Source: an uncultured Acetatifactor sp. (GTDB taxonomy: Bacteria; Bacillota; Clostridia; Lachnospirales; Lachnospiraceae). Taken from it: a DNA stretch of 49,655 nucleotides. Position 1 is the stretch's first letter. The number at the start of each line of letters is the position of its first letter. This document shows, piece by piece, positions 1-8,970 of the stretch. The notes beneath the pieces are model-generated. The model had not been told where the DNA came from and made no database searches. It worked only from the letters and a program-made list of their open reading frames with translations. Made by a program: the position numbers and the translations under genes. The DNA lies in the NCBI GenBank assembly GCA_947624245.1, contig CANQJL010000018.1, positions 1-49,655 on the forward strand. Direction: 5' to 3'.

Positions 1-28
1 CAAAGGTAAACACCACTCTTGCAGAAGT

Positions 29-60
29 AAATTCCATCAGAGGATTTGAGAGTGGAATTT
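29..60. repeat. inverted repeat near the left edge
   Basis: AAATTCCA (29-36) is complementary to TGGAATTT (53-60) with a 16-nt loop. A second, overlapping pair is CCACTCT (13-19) with AGAGTGG (49-55). The two stems exclude each other. It could be the end of a transcription unit lying to the left of the window; the T run that would prove a terminator is not adjacent. Confidence 0.3.
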
Positions 61-101
61 AAAATTTCAATTTAACCCCAAAAAGATTTTTTATTGTGCA
101 C

Positions 102-130
102 TTGTGATTTGAAGGGAAAGATGATATACT
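102..130 (+). promoter_or_regulatory. sigma-70 promoter of the 37-residue membrane peptide
   Basis: TTGTGA (102-107), a 17-bp spacer and TATACT (125-130), with TG one base ahead of the -10 (extended -10). Transcription should start near 137, giving a leader of about 43 nt to the ATG at 180. Confidence 0.6.
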
Positions 131-179
131 TTCTTCATACGGAAATACTATCGATCATACTACGGAGAGGTGTTTTATC

Positions 180-293
180 ATGTTCCTTATATTAGCAGGC
201 GGTTTTGTGATCATACTTATTGCAGTGATTATCGCAGTGGTTGCCTCTGTGACGGCAGCCGTAGCTGCAGATACAGATGACACTGAGGATTGA
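180..293 (+). CDS. small single-pass membrane peptide (37 aa)
   Basis: A 37-codon frame from ATG 180 to TGA 291-293. GGAGAGG at 164-170 lies 9 bases ahead, and a good promoter sits at 102-130, so expression is credible despite the size. Residues 2-30 are almost entirely Ile, Val, Leu, Ala and Gly and should form one membrane helix. The tail, DTDDTED, is strongly acidic and probably stays on one face of the membrane. I do not recognise a family. It resembles small membrane regulators or type I toxin-like peptides only in size and layout, which is weak evidence. The downstream GH2 gene begins 241 bp later and an inverted repeat lies between them, so the two may be separate units. Confidence 0.5.
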   Translation: MFLILAGGFVIILIAVIIAVVASVTAAVAADTDDTED

Positions 294-315
294 TTCTCAG
301 ATCCTTCCATTATCT

Positions 316-349
316 GCGGACTGCGCAGACTGTTCTCTCATCAGTCCGC
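316..349. repeat. inverted repeat between the small peptide and the GH2 gene
   Basis: GCGGACTG (316-323) pairs with CAGTCCGC (342-349) around an 18-nt loop. A competing stem TCTGCG (314-319)/CGCAGA overlaps it. It may end the short upstream transcript, but no T run follows. The rest of 294-534 holds no other gene I can support. Confidence 0.35.
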
Positions 350-534
350 CGGCATTTCATTTTCGTGCGCCGGTCTCACTCCTCTGCAGTGCAGCCGGCC
401 GCTCCGCTTTCGTCTCAATTCGTTCATTCCCTTTTTGACATTTCCTTTCCGTCGCTGCCAAGCGGTGCCTATTCCGACATAACTCATAGATTGTAAATTA
501 TTTTGTAAATTAAAATCGAAAGGACATGTGACAT

Positions 535-2397
535 ATGAAGCTGAAAGATGCGATTGCAAGTCTTTCTCAGGAGCACCCTGAAGACGCTTTGATACCGCTG
601 TACACTCCCTGGGGAGAACACGTCAAAGATGCCGACGATTCCGAGATCCGGCCGGAGTATCCCAGACCGCAGCTGCAGCGCGATAATTTTCATATGCTGA
701 ACGGAAAATGGCGGTACACTTTCACATCGGACGAATTGCGCCCCGGAATCCCCATCGAATCGCGGGGTATGATCCTTGTCCCCTTTTCTCCGGAATGTCT
801 GCTCTCCGGCGTGGGCCGACAGCTGCAGCCCAAGGAATACCTCTGGTATGAGCGCAAGCTGTCCTTTTCCAAGAAGGATCTGGCCAGAAAGGCCGCAGGT
901 ATGCGTTGTATCCTGCACTTTGACGCCGTAGATCAGTGTGCGGTGGTCTACGCGGACGGAAGGCAGATAGCCTCCCATGTGGGCGGCTATCTTCCCTTTT
1001 CCGCCGACCTCACGGAATTTGTCTCCGACAAAAGTCTGCTCCTGCAGGTGTGTGTCCGCGACGACAGCGATTCCTCCTTCCACGCAAGAGGAAAACAGAC
1101 ATTAAAGCGCGGCGGCATGTTCTACACCGCTCAGAGCGGCATCTGGCAGAGCGTCTGGTACGAGTGGGTTCCCGAAAATTATGTGACGGGCCTGCGCATT
1201 ACTCCGGATCCCGACAAAAGACAGGTCAAGATCCAATTGTCCTCTCCCAAGGAGTTCTCCGTCATTACCTGCACCGTGCAGAAGGCCTGCCTGCATTTTC
1301 CGGAGCCTGCGGGAAGGCTCACCGGCGTGGCAGTCACCATGGAATCCTCCGATGCCGGCACGCTGACGCTCACTCTGCCCGAGGACGGCCTTTTCCTCTG
1401 GACTCCGGAGGAACCCTGGCTCTACTCCTTCACGATCCACGCGGACGGCGATGTGTTCCGCAGTTATTTTGCCATGCGCTCCTTTACCGTAGAGGCGGAC
1501 GAACAGGGAATCCCCCGCTTTTGTCTGAACCACCGTCCCTATTTTTTACACGGTCTTCTGGATCAGGGCTACTGGTCTGACGGACTGATGACCGCCCCCT
1601 GTGACGAAGCTTTTGTGTACGATATCACTCTCGCCAAGAATCTGGGCTTCAATATGCTGCGCAAACACATTAAGATAGAACCCCTGCGCTGGTATTATCA
1701 CTGTGACAGACTGGGCATGATCGTTTGGCAGGACATGGTCAGCGGCGGTTCCTCCTATCATATGCCCTTGGTCTGCTATCTGCCCACTCTGTTTCCCCAT
1801 ATGAGTGCGCATACAAAGGACAACCACTATCGTCTGTTCTCTCGGGCCGACCGTGAGGGGCGCCTTTTGTGGGAACAGGAGTGTTCGGAAACGATAGACC
1901 ACCTGTATAACGTGCCGTCTCTGGCGGTATGGGTTCCGTTCAATGAAGGCTGGGGGCAATTCGACGCCCTCAGGATCGCAGAAACGATAAAGAAAAAAGA
2001 CCCCTCCCGCCCGGTGGACCATGCCAGCGGCTGGTTCGACCAGAAGGGAGGGGATTTCAGAAGTATTCACAACTATTTCAGACCGTTGAAGGTAAAATCA
2101 GACGGAAAACGTGCTTTCGTCATCAGCGAATACGGAGGCTATGCCTGCCATATCTCCGGACACTCCGGTGTGGAAAGAGTCTACGGATACCGCAAGTTCG
2201 CCACGGCGGAGGAACTGTCCGCCGCCTATCGGGAGCTCACGGAAAAGCAACTGTTCCCTCTGATAAAAGCCGGCCTGAGCGGCGCCGTGTACACCCAGCT
2301 CTCCGATGTGGAGGAGGAGGTCAACGGCATCGTGACATACGACAGAAAAGTCGTAAAGATCACCTCATCTTATGCGAACGGATTCTCCGTGGGATAA
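535..2397 (+). CDS. glycoside hydrolase family 2 (beta-galactosidase/beta-glucuronidase-like)
   Basis: A 620-residue GH2 enzyme, expected to remove beta-linked galactose, glucuronic acid or a related sugar from oligosaccharides by a retaining mechanism. AAGGA ends 10 bases before ATG 535. Order: a sugar-binding jelly-roll domain in the first third (LNGKWRYTF near residue 60), an immunoglobulin-like linker, then a TIM barrel. The acid/base is Glu471 in PFNEGWGQFD and the nucleophile is Glu532 in VISEYGGYA; both match GH2 signatures. There is no signal peptide, so it should act in the cytoplasm on imported substrate. It is much shorter than the roughly 1000-residue LacZ type and lacks the C-terminal domain 5. 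The substrate cannot be read from sequence. Its last 28 bases overlap the end of the convergent isomerase gene. Confidence 0.85.
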   Translation: MKLKDAIASLSQEHPEDALIPLYTPWGEHVKDADDSEIRPEYPRPQLQRDNFHMLNGKWRYTFTSDELRPGIPIESRGMILVPFSPECLLSGVGRQLQPKEYLWYERKLSFSKKDLARKAAGMRCILHFDAVDQCAVVYADGRQIASHVGGYLPFSADLTEFVSDKSLLLQVCVRDDSDSSFHARGKQTLKRGGMFYTAQSGIWQSVWYEWVPENYVTGLRITPDPDKRQVKIQLSSPKEFSVITCTVQKACLHFPEPAGRLTGVAVTMESSDAGTLTLTLPEDGLFLWTPEEPWLYSFTIHADGDVFRSYFAMRSFTVEADEQGIPRFCLNHRPYFLHGLLDQGYWSDGLMTAPCDEAFVYDITLAKNLGFNMLRKHIKIEPLRWYYHCDRLGMIVWQDMVSGGSSYHMPLVCYLPTLFPHMSAHTKDNHYRLFSRADREGRLLWEQECSETIDHLYNVPSLAVWVPFNEGWGQFDALRIAETIKKKDPSRPVDHASGWFDQKGGDFRSIHNYFRPLKVKSDGKRAFVISEYGGYACHISGHSGVERVYGYRKFATAEELSAAYRELTEKQLFPLIKAGLSGAVYTQLSDVEEEVNGIVTYDRKVVKITSSYANGFSVG

Positions 2398-3854
2398 GGC
2401 AGGCTCTTGGGCTGATTGTAATTCAGATCCTCCACAGGCACGCCGATGTACTTGAACACCTCGTACAGAGCCTTTCCGAAGTGGCCGAACGCTACCGCGC
2501 CGTGGTGAGGATAATTCTTCTCGATCAGCACATGGCGATAGAAACGTCCCATCTCGGGAATCGCGAACACACCGATGCCGCCGAAGGATTTGGAAGCAAC
2601 GTTCAGCACCTCGCCCTGCGCAATGTAAGCGCGCAACTTGCAGTCAGCGGTGGACTGCAGACGGTAGAACGTGATATCGCCGGGCATAATGTCGCCCTCC
2701 AGAGTTCCGTTCGTCACCTCGATCGGCAGATTTCTTGCCATGATCTTCTGATACTTCATCTCGCAGAATGCCAGCTTCTTGGAGCAGGTATTGCCGCAGT
2801 GGAATCCCATGAAGGTATCCTTGTGAGTGTAATTGTATTTGCCCTTAATTGCTTCCTCATACATATCTGCGGGAACGGAGTTGTTGATGTCCAGCAGGGT
2901 AACGGCATCATTGCTGACGCAGGTGCCGATGAACTCGCTCAGGCAGCCGTAGATATCCACCTCGCAGGATACGGGAATTCCCATACCGGTGAGACGGCTG
3001 TTCACATAGCAGGGCACAAAGCCGAACTGTGTCTGGAATGCAGGCCAGCACTTTCCGGCGATGGCCACATACTTGCGATAGCCCTTGTGCTCGTTCACCC
3101 AGTCAAGAAGGGTCAGCTCATACTGTGCCAGCTTCTCCAGCACCTCCGGCTTCTTGTTGCCGGCGCCCAGCTCTTCCTCCATCTCCTTTATCTTAGCGGG
3201 AATACGCTCGTCTCCGGCGTGCTTGTTGAACGCCTCGAACAGATCCAGCTCGGAGTTCTCCTCGATCTCCACGCCCAGATTGTACAGCTGCTGAATCGGA
3301 GCATTGCAGGCAAGGAAGTTGAGAGGACGGGGACCGAAAGAGATGATCTTTAAGTCATGCAGTCCTACGATTGCCCTTGCAATGGGAACGAACTCATTGA
3401 TCATATCCGCACACTCTGCGGCAGTCCCCACGGGATACTCGGGTATGTATGCCTTTACGCCGCGCAGCTTCAGGTTGTAGCTTGCGTTCAGCATACCGCA
3501 GTATGCGTCTCCTCTGCCGTCCATCAGGTCTCCCTGGCTCTCCTCCGCAGCGGCGATATACATTGCGGGACCGTCAAAGTGCTTTGCCAGCAAAGTCTCG
3601 GAAATCTCCGGTCCGAAGTTGCCGAGGTACACACACAGAGCGTTGCAGCCGTTCTTCTTAATATCCTCCAGCGCCTGCACCATGTGAATCTCGCTCTCCA
3701 CGATGCAGACAGGACACTCGTAAATGTCTTCTGCGCCGTACTTTGCCGTATACGCCGCTACCAGAGCTTTCCGCCTGTTCACGGACAGACTCTCGGGAAA
3801 GCAGTCACGGCTCACAGCCACGATACCGATTTTTACCTTTGGTAAATTGTTCAT
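2370..3854 (-). CDS. L-fucose/L-arabinose isomerase family protein
   Basis: A 494-residue aldose-ketose isomerase-like protein. The start is ATG 3854, preceded by AGGAGGG; an upstream extension of 41 codons has no ribosome site. The N-terminal half has the fucose/arabinose isomerase flavour (VSRDCFPESLSVNRR, the stretch with LGNFGPE, and AAAEESQGDLMDGRGDAYCG). The C-terminal half carries conserved Glu, Asp and His of a metal-dependent active site (CEVDIYGCLSEF, FMGFHCGNTCSKK). The family interconverts an aldose and a ketose, which a kinase then phosphorylates; here the kinase gene lies upstream in the same operon after a DUF4867 gene. The true sugar is uncertain: L-fucose, D- or L-arabinose, or another pentose/deoxyhexose. 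The 3' end overlaps the convergent GH2 gene by 28 bp. Confidence 0.75.
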   Translation of the reverse strand: MNNLPKVKIGIVAVSRDCFPESLSVNRRKALVAAYTAKYGAEDIYECPVCIVESEIHMVQALEDIKKNGCNALCVYLGNFGPEISETLLAKHFDGPAMYIAAAEESQGDLMDGRGDAYCGMLNASYNLKLRGVKAYIPEYPVGTAAECADMINEFVPIARAIVGLHDLKIISFGPRPLNFLACNAPIQQLYNLGVEIEENSELDLFEAFNKHAGDERIPAKIKEMEEELGAGNKKPEVLEKLAQYELTLLDWVNEHKGYRKYVAIAGKCWPAFQTQFGFVPCYVNSRLTGMGIPVSCEVDIYGCLSEFIGTCVSNDAVTLLDINNSVPADMYEEAIKGKYNYTHKDTFMGFHCGNTCSKKLAFCEMKYQKIMARNLPIEVTNGTLEGDIMPGDITFYRLQSTADCKLRAYIAQGEVLNVASKSFGGIGVFAIPEMGRFYRHVLIEKNYPHHGAVAFGHFGKALYEVFKYIGVPVEDLNYNQPKSLPYPTENPFA

Positions 3855-3892
3855 GTTGAAACCCTCCTGTTTTATATGATTTTTGTATTCCC

Positions 3893-4534
3893 TTATTCGT
3901 TCAGATCCGGATTCTTTCCCCGCAGTCCCAGAAAGCTTCCGGGCTCCAGACCGCCCTGCGCATGTCCGATCAGCCACTTGTTGGTAGCGGTCAGCAGGCA
4001 GTCCTCGTTATCCGTTGTATCCCCCGTCACCTTCTCATGCTCTGCCTCCAGCGCATAATTGGTTCCCATGGGAAGAATGATCGCCACCTGAAAACCCTTT
4101 CCGTCAACACCGCAGGGCGCATAGTGCAGCGTCGTGGCATAAATCTCTACCGCCGTGCCTGCGGGCACCAGAAATGCCTCGGCCTTGGAGGTGTCATAGG
4201 TGAAATCGTCCTCCACATCCTGCTGCTGACCCAATATCAGAACAGCGTCCGTAGCAGCAACGTTCACCTCGGAGCTTCTGTGGTACTCGAAAGCATTCAG
4301 CTTGGAGTTATGGCCGTTGCAGTAACCTATCTGCACGGGAAGCTCACCGTAAAGGACATCCGAGATCTTCTTTCCAACCGGCAGAGACTCCAGCGCCTCG
4401 ATCCCGGGTTCGTATACCACGCCCTCGGGTATGGGCGTATCCTTCATCGCTTCCACCAGCTGTGTCATGTCTATGTTCCTGATCACACGTCCGTACTTGC
4501 GAAACTCAGGGGCATCCAATGACAATATCTTCAT
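3893..4534 (-). CDS. DUF4867 family cupin-like protein of a sugar operon
   Basis: A 213-residue protein from ATG 4534, with AAGGAGAG ahead. The pattern YHRSSEVNVAATDAVLILG followed by a second block around FLVPAGTAVEIYATTLHYAP looks like the two conserved motifs of a cupin barrel, close in style to ureidoglycolate lyase and sugar-isomerase-type cupins. From memory this family is DUF4867, found beside fucose-isomerase-like and FGGY-kinase genes in Clostridia. It sits between exactly those two genes, 38 bp ahead of the isomerase and 38 bp after the kinase. A likely job is epimerisation, mutarotation or lyxose/ribulose-type isomerisation of the same sugar; this is inference. No signal peptide or membrane segment, so cytoplasmic. 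Confidence 0.65.
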   Translation of the reverse strand: MKILSLDAPEFRKYGRVIRNIDMTQLVEAMKDTPIPEGVVYEPGIEALESLPVGKKISDVLYGELPVQIGYCNGHNSKLNAFEYHRSSEVNVAATDAVLILGQQQDVEDDFTYDTSKAEAFLVPAGTAVEIYATTLHYAPCGVDGKGFQVAIILPMGTNYALEAEHEKVTGDTTDNEDCLLTATNKWLIGHAQGGLEPGSFLGLRGKNPDLNE

Positions 4535-4572
4535 ATTTTCTCTCTCCTTTTCCATGCTCAATCAATTTACAG

Positions 4573-6045
4573 TTACTTTGTAATCAGTTCAAACAGAGGC
4601 TTGCAGGTCGGATAGATCTCCCGAAAGCAGGCGTACCGTGCTTCGTACTTCTCCACCAGCTCCGGTTCCGGCTCCACAGTGTCTATGATCTTGACCACCT
4701 TTGACGCAATCTCCTCCACACTGCCGTACTCTCCGCATGCCACCGCAGCCAGCATAGCGCCTCCCATGGCCGGCCCTTCCTCGCTCTCGATTACATCTAC
4801 CTTCAGGTTCAGCACATTGGCAATGATCTTCTTCCAGAGCGGACTCTTTGCACCGCCGCCGCAGATCTTGGTCCTCTTCAGGTCGATGCCCAGGCTTCTG
4901 GCCATCTCCAGCGAGTCTCTCAGGGCAAAGGCGACACCCTCCAGCACCGCCTGCGTCATATCCGCCCGGGTAGTGTCCATAGTCATGCCGATAAAAGCAG
5001 CGCGGGCATTGGGATTGTTGTGAGGAGAACGCTCTCCCATCAGGTAAGGCAGATAGTACACATGATTTTCGCCAAGCCTTGCGATGGCAGCCTGCTCCGC
5101 CTTGTAATCCTTGGTGCCGATAATATCGTCCATCCACCATTTGTTGCAGCTTGCCGCACTGAGCATACAGCCCATCAGGTGATAATGCCCGTCCGCATGA
5201 GCAAAGGAATGCAGCGCATTGTATTTGTCCACGCCGAAGCTTCCGGATGAGATAAAGATGGTCCCGCTGGTTCCGAGGGAAATGTTGCACATATTTTCTC
5301 CCACAGTACCTGTGCCTACCGCAGCCGCAGCGTTGTCTCCCGCACCGGCCGCCACTACGGTGCTCTCCGGTATGCCCAGCTTGGCCGCTACCTTGGGCAG
5401 CACCGTGCCCACCTTTTCATAGCTCTCGTAGCACTTCGCAAGCTGCTCCATGCGAATGCCGCAGATATCGCACATTTCCTTGGACCAGCAGCGGTTCTTC
5501 ACATCGAACAGGAGCATACCCGAGGCGTCCGATACATCGGTGCAGTGCACGCCTGTGAGCTTGTACGCGATATAATCCTTGGGGAGCATGATCTTTGCGA
5601 TCCGCGCAAAATTCTCGGGCTCGTTCTTCTTCACCCACAGTATCTTCGGAGCGGTAAAGCCCGCAAACGCGATATTGGCCGTGTACTGTGAGAGCTTTTC
5701 TTTCCCGATCACGTTGTTCAGATAATCCGTTTCCTCCGTAGTCCTGCCGTCGTTCCACAGAATAGCCGGCCGAATCACATTGTCGTCCTTATCTAAGATC
5801 ACCAGTCCGTGCATCTGCCCGCCGAAGCTGATGCCCGCCACCTGGCTTTTGTCCGCCCCCTCGATCAGCTCCCTGATTCCGGCGACGGTCTGCTCATACC
5901 AGTCCTCAGGGTTCTGCTCCGACCAGCCCGGATGAGGAAAATACAAGGGATATTCCTTTGAAACGATATTGACGATCTTCCCCTGACTATCCATCAGAAG
6001 AAGCTTTACCGCCGAAGTCCCCAGATCCACACCTATATACAGCAT
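4573..6045 (-). CDS. xylB: FGGY carbohydrate kinase, xylulokinase-type
   Basis: A 490-residue sugar kinase that should phosphorylate a ketopentose (xylulose or similar) with ATP for entry into the pentose phosphate route. I chose ATG 6045: GGAGGA lies 8 bases ahead, whereas the TTG two codons upstream is too close. The N-terminal phosphate-binding motif is IGVDLGTSAVKLLLMD. Other FGGY marks are QMHGLV, ILWNDGRT, the ATP-site stretch NISLGTSGTIF, and the C-terminal KICGGGAKSPLWKKI with GPAMGGAMLAA. Length matches XylB. It is first in an operon with DUF4867 and the isomerase. The promoter is at 6092-6119. Because the partner is a fucose/arabinose-type isomerase and not xylose isomerase, the substrate may be ribulose, fuculose or xylulose, so the name is a family assignment. 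Confidence 0.82.
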   Translation of the reverse strand: MLYIGVDLGTSAVKLLLMDSQGKIVNIVSKEYPLYFPHPGWSEQNPEDWYEQTVAGIRELIEGADKSQVAGISFGGQMHGLVILDKDDNVIRPAILWNDGRTTEETDYLNNVIGKEKLSQYTANIAFAGFTAPKILWVKKNEPENFARIAKIMLPKDYIAYKLTGVHCTDVSDASGMLLFDVKNRCWSKEMCDICGIRMEQLAKCYESYEKVGTVLPKVAAKLGIPESTVVAAGAGDNAAAAVGTGTVGENMCNISLGTSGTIFISSGSFGVDKYNALHSFAHADGHYHLMGCMLSAASCNKWWMDDIIGTKDYKAEQAAIARLGENHVYYLPYLMGERSPHNNPNARAAFIGMTMDTTRADMTQAVLEGVAFALRDSLEMARSLGIDLKRTKICGGGAKSPLWKKIIANVLNLKVDVIESEEGPAMGGAMLAAVACGEYGSVEEIASKVVKIIDTVEPEPELVEKYEARYACFREIYPTCKPLFELITK

Positions 6046-6091
6046 CTGCAATCTCCTCCGTATGTTTTCATTTTGATAAACTCTAACTCTA

Positions 6092-6119
6092 ATGATACCT
6101 GTTATTACAAAAAAATCAA
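6092..6119 (-). promoter_or_regulatory. promoter of the xylB-DUF4867-isomerase operon
   Basis: On the minus strand TTGATT (6119-6114), a 16-bp spacer and TATCAT (6097-6092). The start should be near 6086, about 40 nt ahead of the xylB ATG. It diverges from the promoter of the histidine kinase gene. Confidence 0.5.
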
Positions 6120-6160
6120 GAGGATTTTATCGTTCTGTTATAGATTTTTTCATCAGTGCA

Positions 6161-6169
6161 TGATATAAT
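6161..6169 (+). promoter_or_regulatory. extended -10 promoter of the hybrid kinase gene
   Basis: TGATATAAT at 6161-6169 is an extended -10 with a perfect TATAAT; no good -35 lies 17 bp upstream. Transcription would begin near 6176 and leave a leader of about 67 nt. Confidence 0.45.
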
Positions 6170-6242
6170 TTTATTGCATATTATATATTAGTCAACGCGG
6201 CAGATATCCTGCGCCGGACGGATATGGGAGGAATCGAACGCG

Positions 6243-8792
6243 ATGAAAAATAAGGCCTTAATGCGGGACCAGAATCTTACCATAACTTTCTTTATGGTCG
6301 TGATCTGCATCACTCTGTTCCTGACAGCTTATTTCTGGATCAGCAGCCTGATCGAGGATCGGAGCTTCCGCCGTATGGAGGAGGGCGTAGATACAGTCAC
6401 ATCAGAGATTGCCCAGAAGCTGACCAGAGACAGCCAGATGCTGAATACGACCGCGAACATTCTTGCAAATTCCCCCGATTTTGACAGAGACAATATACGA
6501 CAGATCATGACCTCGATCAATCCGATGCTGGAGACTATGGATATGATAATCCTGTTTCCGGACGATACCCTGATCGCATCTGACGGCTCCGTTCTTCCGA
6601 ATAACGGGGAGATTTCCTTTGCAAAGGAATCGGTCCTGGGAGAGCATGTATCCGACCGTATGGTCAGTATCGTTGACGGCAAGACTTACGTGCTCCGGCA
6701 CTTTGTACCCGTGATACAAAACGGCGAGACGGCGGCAATGCTCGCCGGCGTCACGAATCTCGCCAATCTTCCTTCCGTGCTGAACATTGACCATATTTAC
6801 AACGCCAGCGCCGACGTCTACATCATAGACACCACCACCGGCGACTATATTATAAATACCCGCCAGCAGCATCTGGGAAATATAAATGAGGTCGAGGATC
6901 CCGAGACCAGAGACGGCTCGGCCTGGTCCGAGAAGATGCAGGAGCTGCTCGGCCTGCAGAGAGGACATGTGGAATACAGAACGAAGGAGACCGTTCAGTG
7001 GAACCATCTCTTTTATGCGCCCGCAGGCATCAACAAGTGGGCCATCGCCGTATCCGTTCCCAAGTCGGAAGCCTTTGCCAATGTCTTTTCCGTTCGGAAG
7101 GTATGTCTTATCATCGGCAGTCTCATGGCCGTCTCATTGGTGATCTACTTTCTATGGACGCGGAAGAATGCTCTGGAGGCCGTGGAATCCGCTGTGGAAA
7201 AGGCCGTGCTGGAGGAGAAGCTGCAGAAGGCGGAGGCTGCGGAACGCGCAAAGACCATGTTCCTGTCCAATATGTCCCACGATATCCGCACGCCCATGAA
7301 CGCCATTATCGGCTTCACCACTCTGGCCCAGACCAATATCGACAACAGGGAGCGCGTGCAGGAATACCTGACGAAAATCATGTCCTCCGGCAATCATCTG
7401 CTCAGCCTCATCAACGATATCCTTGATATGAGCCGCATTGAGAGCGGACGGCTCAACATTGAGGAGAAGGAGTGCAGCATTTCGGATATCTTCCGCGATA
7501 TGCGCAATATCCTTCAGCCCCAGATGCAGACAAAGCAGTTGAATTTCTTTATGGATACTCTCGATGTGGTGGACGAAGATATTTTCTGCGACAAGCTGCA
7601 CGTGAATCAGATCCTTTTGAACCTTTTGAGCAACGCCATTAAATTTACTCCGTCAGGCGGATCCGTATCCCTGACGATCCGGCAGCTTCCGAACGCCCCC
7701 AAAGGTTACGGCTCCTACGAGATCCGCGTCAAGGACACCGGAATCGGCATGAGCGCCGAGTTCAAGGAGCATGTTTTCGAGCCCTTCGAGCGGGAGAGCA
7801 GCTCCACGGTCAGCGGCATTCAGGGGACGGGACTCGGCATGGCCATTACCAAGAATATCGTGAGCACCATGGGCGGCACCATACAGGTGGAGACACAGCA
7901 GGGAAAAGGCACGGAATTTATCATTCATCTGAATTTCCGGCTGCAGACAGAGCCCAAAAAGATAGCGGTGATCAGGGAACTGCAGGGGCTGCGCACCCTG
8001 GTGGTGGACGACAACTTCAATACCTGTGACAGCGTTACCAAGATGCTGTCGCAGATCGGTATGCGCGTCGAGTGGACCCTGCGCGGAAAGGAAGCGGTCC
8101 TCTATGCAAAACAGAGCGTGGAGATGAAAGATGAGTTCTGCGCTTACATCATCGACTGGTCTCTCCCCGACCTGGGCGGCATCGAGGTCACAAGACAGAT
8201 CCGCGCCGTGGTGGGAGAAAACGTACCTGTGATCATTCTCACCGCCTACGACTGGACCATTATCGAAGAGGAAGCGAGAGAGGCGGGCGTCACCGCCTTC
8301 TGCAACAAGCCCATCTTCCTCTCCGAGCTGAGGGACACGCTGGTGTCCGCAATGAATCGGACAGATGCCGCTCCCACGGAATCAATCCTTCCCGATCCCG
8401 GAGCGGAACTAAAGGGCAAACGGCTCCTGCTGGTGGAGGACAATGAGCTGAATCAGGAGATCGCGCAGGAGATTCTCAGGGAGAGCGGCTTTGAGGTGGA
8501 AACGGCCTCAGACGGCTCGATTGCGGTAGACATGGTGAAGAATTCCTCTCACGGCTGCTACGATCTGATCCTTATGGATATACAGATGCCGATCATGAAC
8601 GGCTATGAGGCCACAAAGGCCATCAGAAGTCTGGAAGACCCCGCCCTGAACTCCATTCCCATCGTAGCCATGACCGCAAATGCCTTTGAGGAGGACAGAA
8701 AGGCTGCTTTGGAGAGCGGTATGAACGATCACATCGCCAAGCCCATCAACACGGTAAAGCTCATGGAGGTGCTGAAGCGTCTGTTGAAATAA
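6243..8792 (+). CDS. membrane hybrid sensor histidine kinase with two receiver domains
   Basis: An 849-residue sensor kinase. GGGAGG at 6226-6231 precedes ATG 6243. Order: membrane helix (about 12-36), an extracellular PDC/dCACHE-like sensing domain (about 40-285) containing DVYIIDTTTGDYI, second helix (about 288-308), short coiled coil, HisKA with phospho-acceptor His346 in [15 protein letters not shown], HATPase (N box LLSNAIKFTPSGG, G box DTGIGMS and GTGLGMAI), receiver 1 with Asp638 and receiver 2 with Asp779. All key residues are present in both receivers, which is less usual than one good and one degenerate copy. There is no output DNA-binding domain and no adjacent response regulator, so phosphate probably passes to a distant HPt or regulator. 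It diverges from the xylB operon, which allows but does not prove a link to sugar sensing. Confidence 0.88.
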   Translation: MKNKALMRDQNLTITFFMVVICITLFLTAYFWISSLIEDRSFRRMEEGVDTVTSEIAQKLTRDSQMLNTTANILANSPDFDRDNIRQIMTSINPMLETMDMIILFPDDTLIASDGSVLPNNGEISFAKESVLGEHVSDRMVSIVDGKTYVLRHFVPVIQNGETAAMLAGVTNLANLPSVLNIDHIYNASADVYIIDTTTGDYIINTRQQHLGNINEVEDPETRDGSAWSEKMQELLGLQRGHVEYRTKETVQWNHLFYAPAGINKWAIAVSVPKSEAFANVFSVRKVCLIIGSLMAVSLVIYFLWTRKNALEAVESAVEKAVLEEKLQKAEAAERAKTMFLSNMSHDIRTPMNAIIGFTTLAQTNIDNRERVQEYLTKIMSSGNHLLSLINDILDMSRIESGRLNIEEKECSISDIFRDMRNILQPQMQTKQLNFFMDTLDVVDEDIFCDKLHVNQILLNLLSNAIKFTPSGGSVSLTIRQLPNAPKGYGSYEIRVKDTGIGMSAEFKEHVFEPFERESSSTVSGIQGTGLGMAITKNIVSTMGGTIQVETQQGKGTEFIIHLNFRLQTEPKKIAVIRELQGLRTLVVDDNFNTCDSVTKMLSQIGMRVEWTLRGKEAVLYAKQSVEMKDEFCAYIIDWSLPDLGGIEVTRQIRAVVGENVPVIILTAYDWTIIEEEAREAGVTAFCNKPIFLSELRDTLVSAMNRTDAAPTESILPDPGAELKGKRLLLVEDNELNQEIAQEILRESGFEVETASDGSIAVDMVKNSSHGCYDLILMDIQMPIMNGYEATKAIRSLEDPALNSIPIVAMTANAFEEDRKAALESGMNDHIAKPINTVKLMEVLKRLLK

Positions 8793-8879
8793 TCATCTGG
8801 CTGTCCCACTCAAGATTGTCCCGTCCGAATCGGAAAATATTAATTTTCACGGAAAAGTCTTAATTTTTCTATGACACTA

Positions 8880-8908
8880 TTGTCAACTACCAGATATTGT
8901 GGTATACT
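8880..8908 (+). promoter_or_regulatory. promoter of the tocopherol-cyclase-like gene, with operator-like element
   Basis: TTGTCA (8880-8885), a 17-bp spacer and TATACT (8903-8908) with an extended TGG ahead. The start would be near 8915. This excludes the in-frame GTG at 8899 as a start codon. The -35 region reads TTGTCAACTACCA, nearly identical to TTGACAACTACCA at 24131-24143 ahead of the XRE regulator gene. Confidence 0.65.
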
Positions 8909-8970
8909 ACAGGAAGTTACTACGAAATCTTGTCGATGGACCTATCCGATCACGGGAAGCGAGACTACAG

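Noticed and set aside
8899..8970. Extended N terminus (GTG start) for the tocopherol-cyclase-like protein
   Set aside because: The promoter -10 overlaps this segment, so it would not be transcribed.
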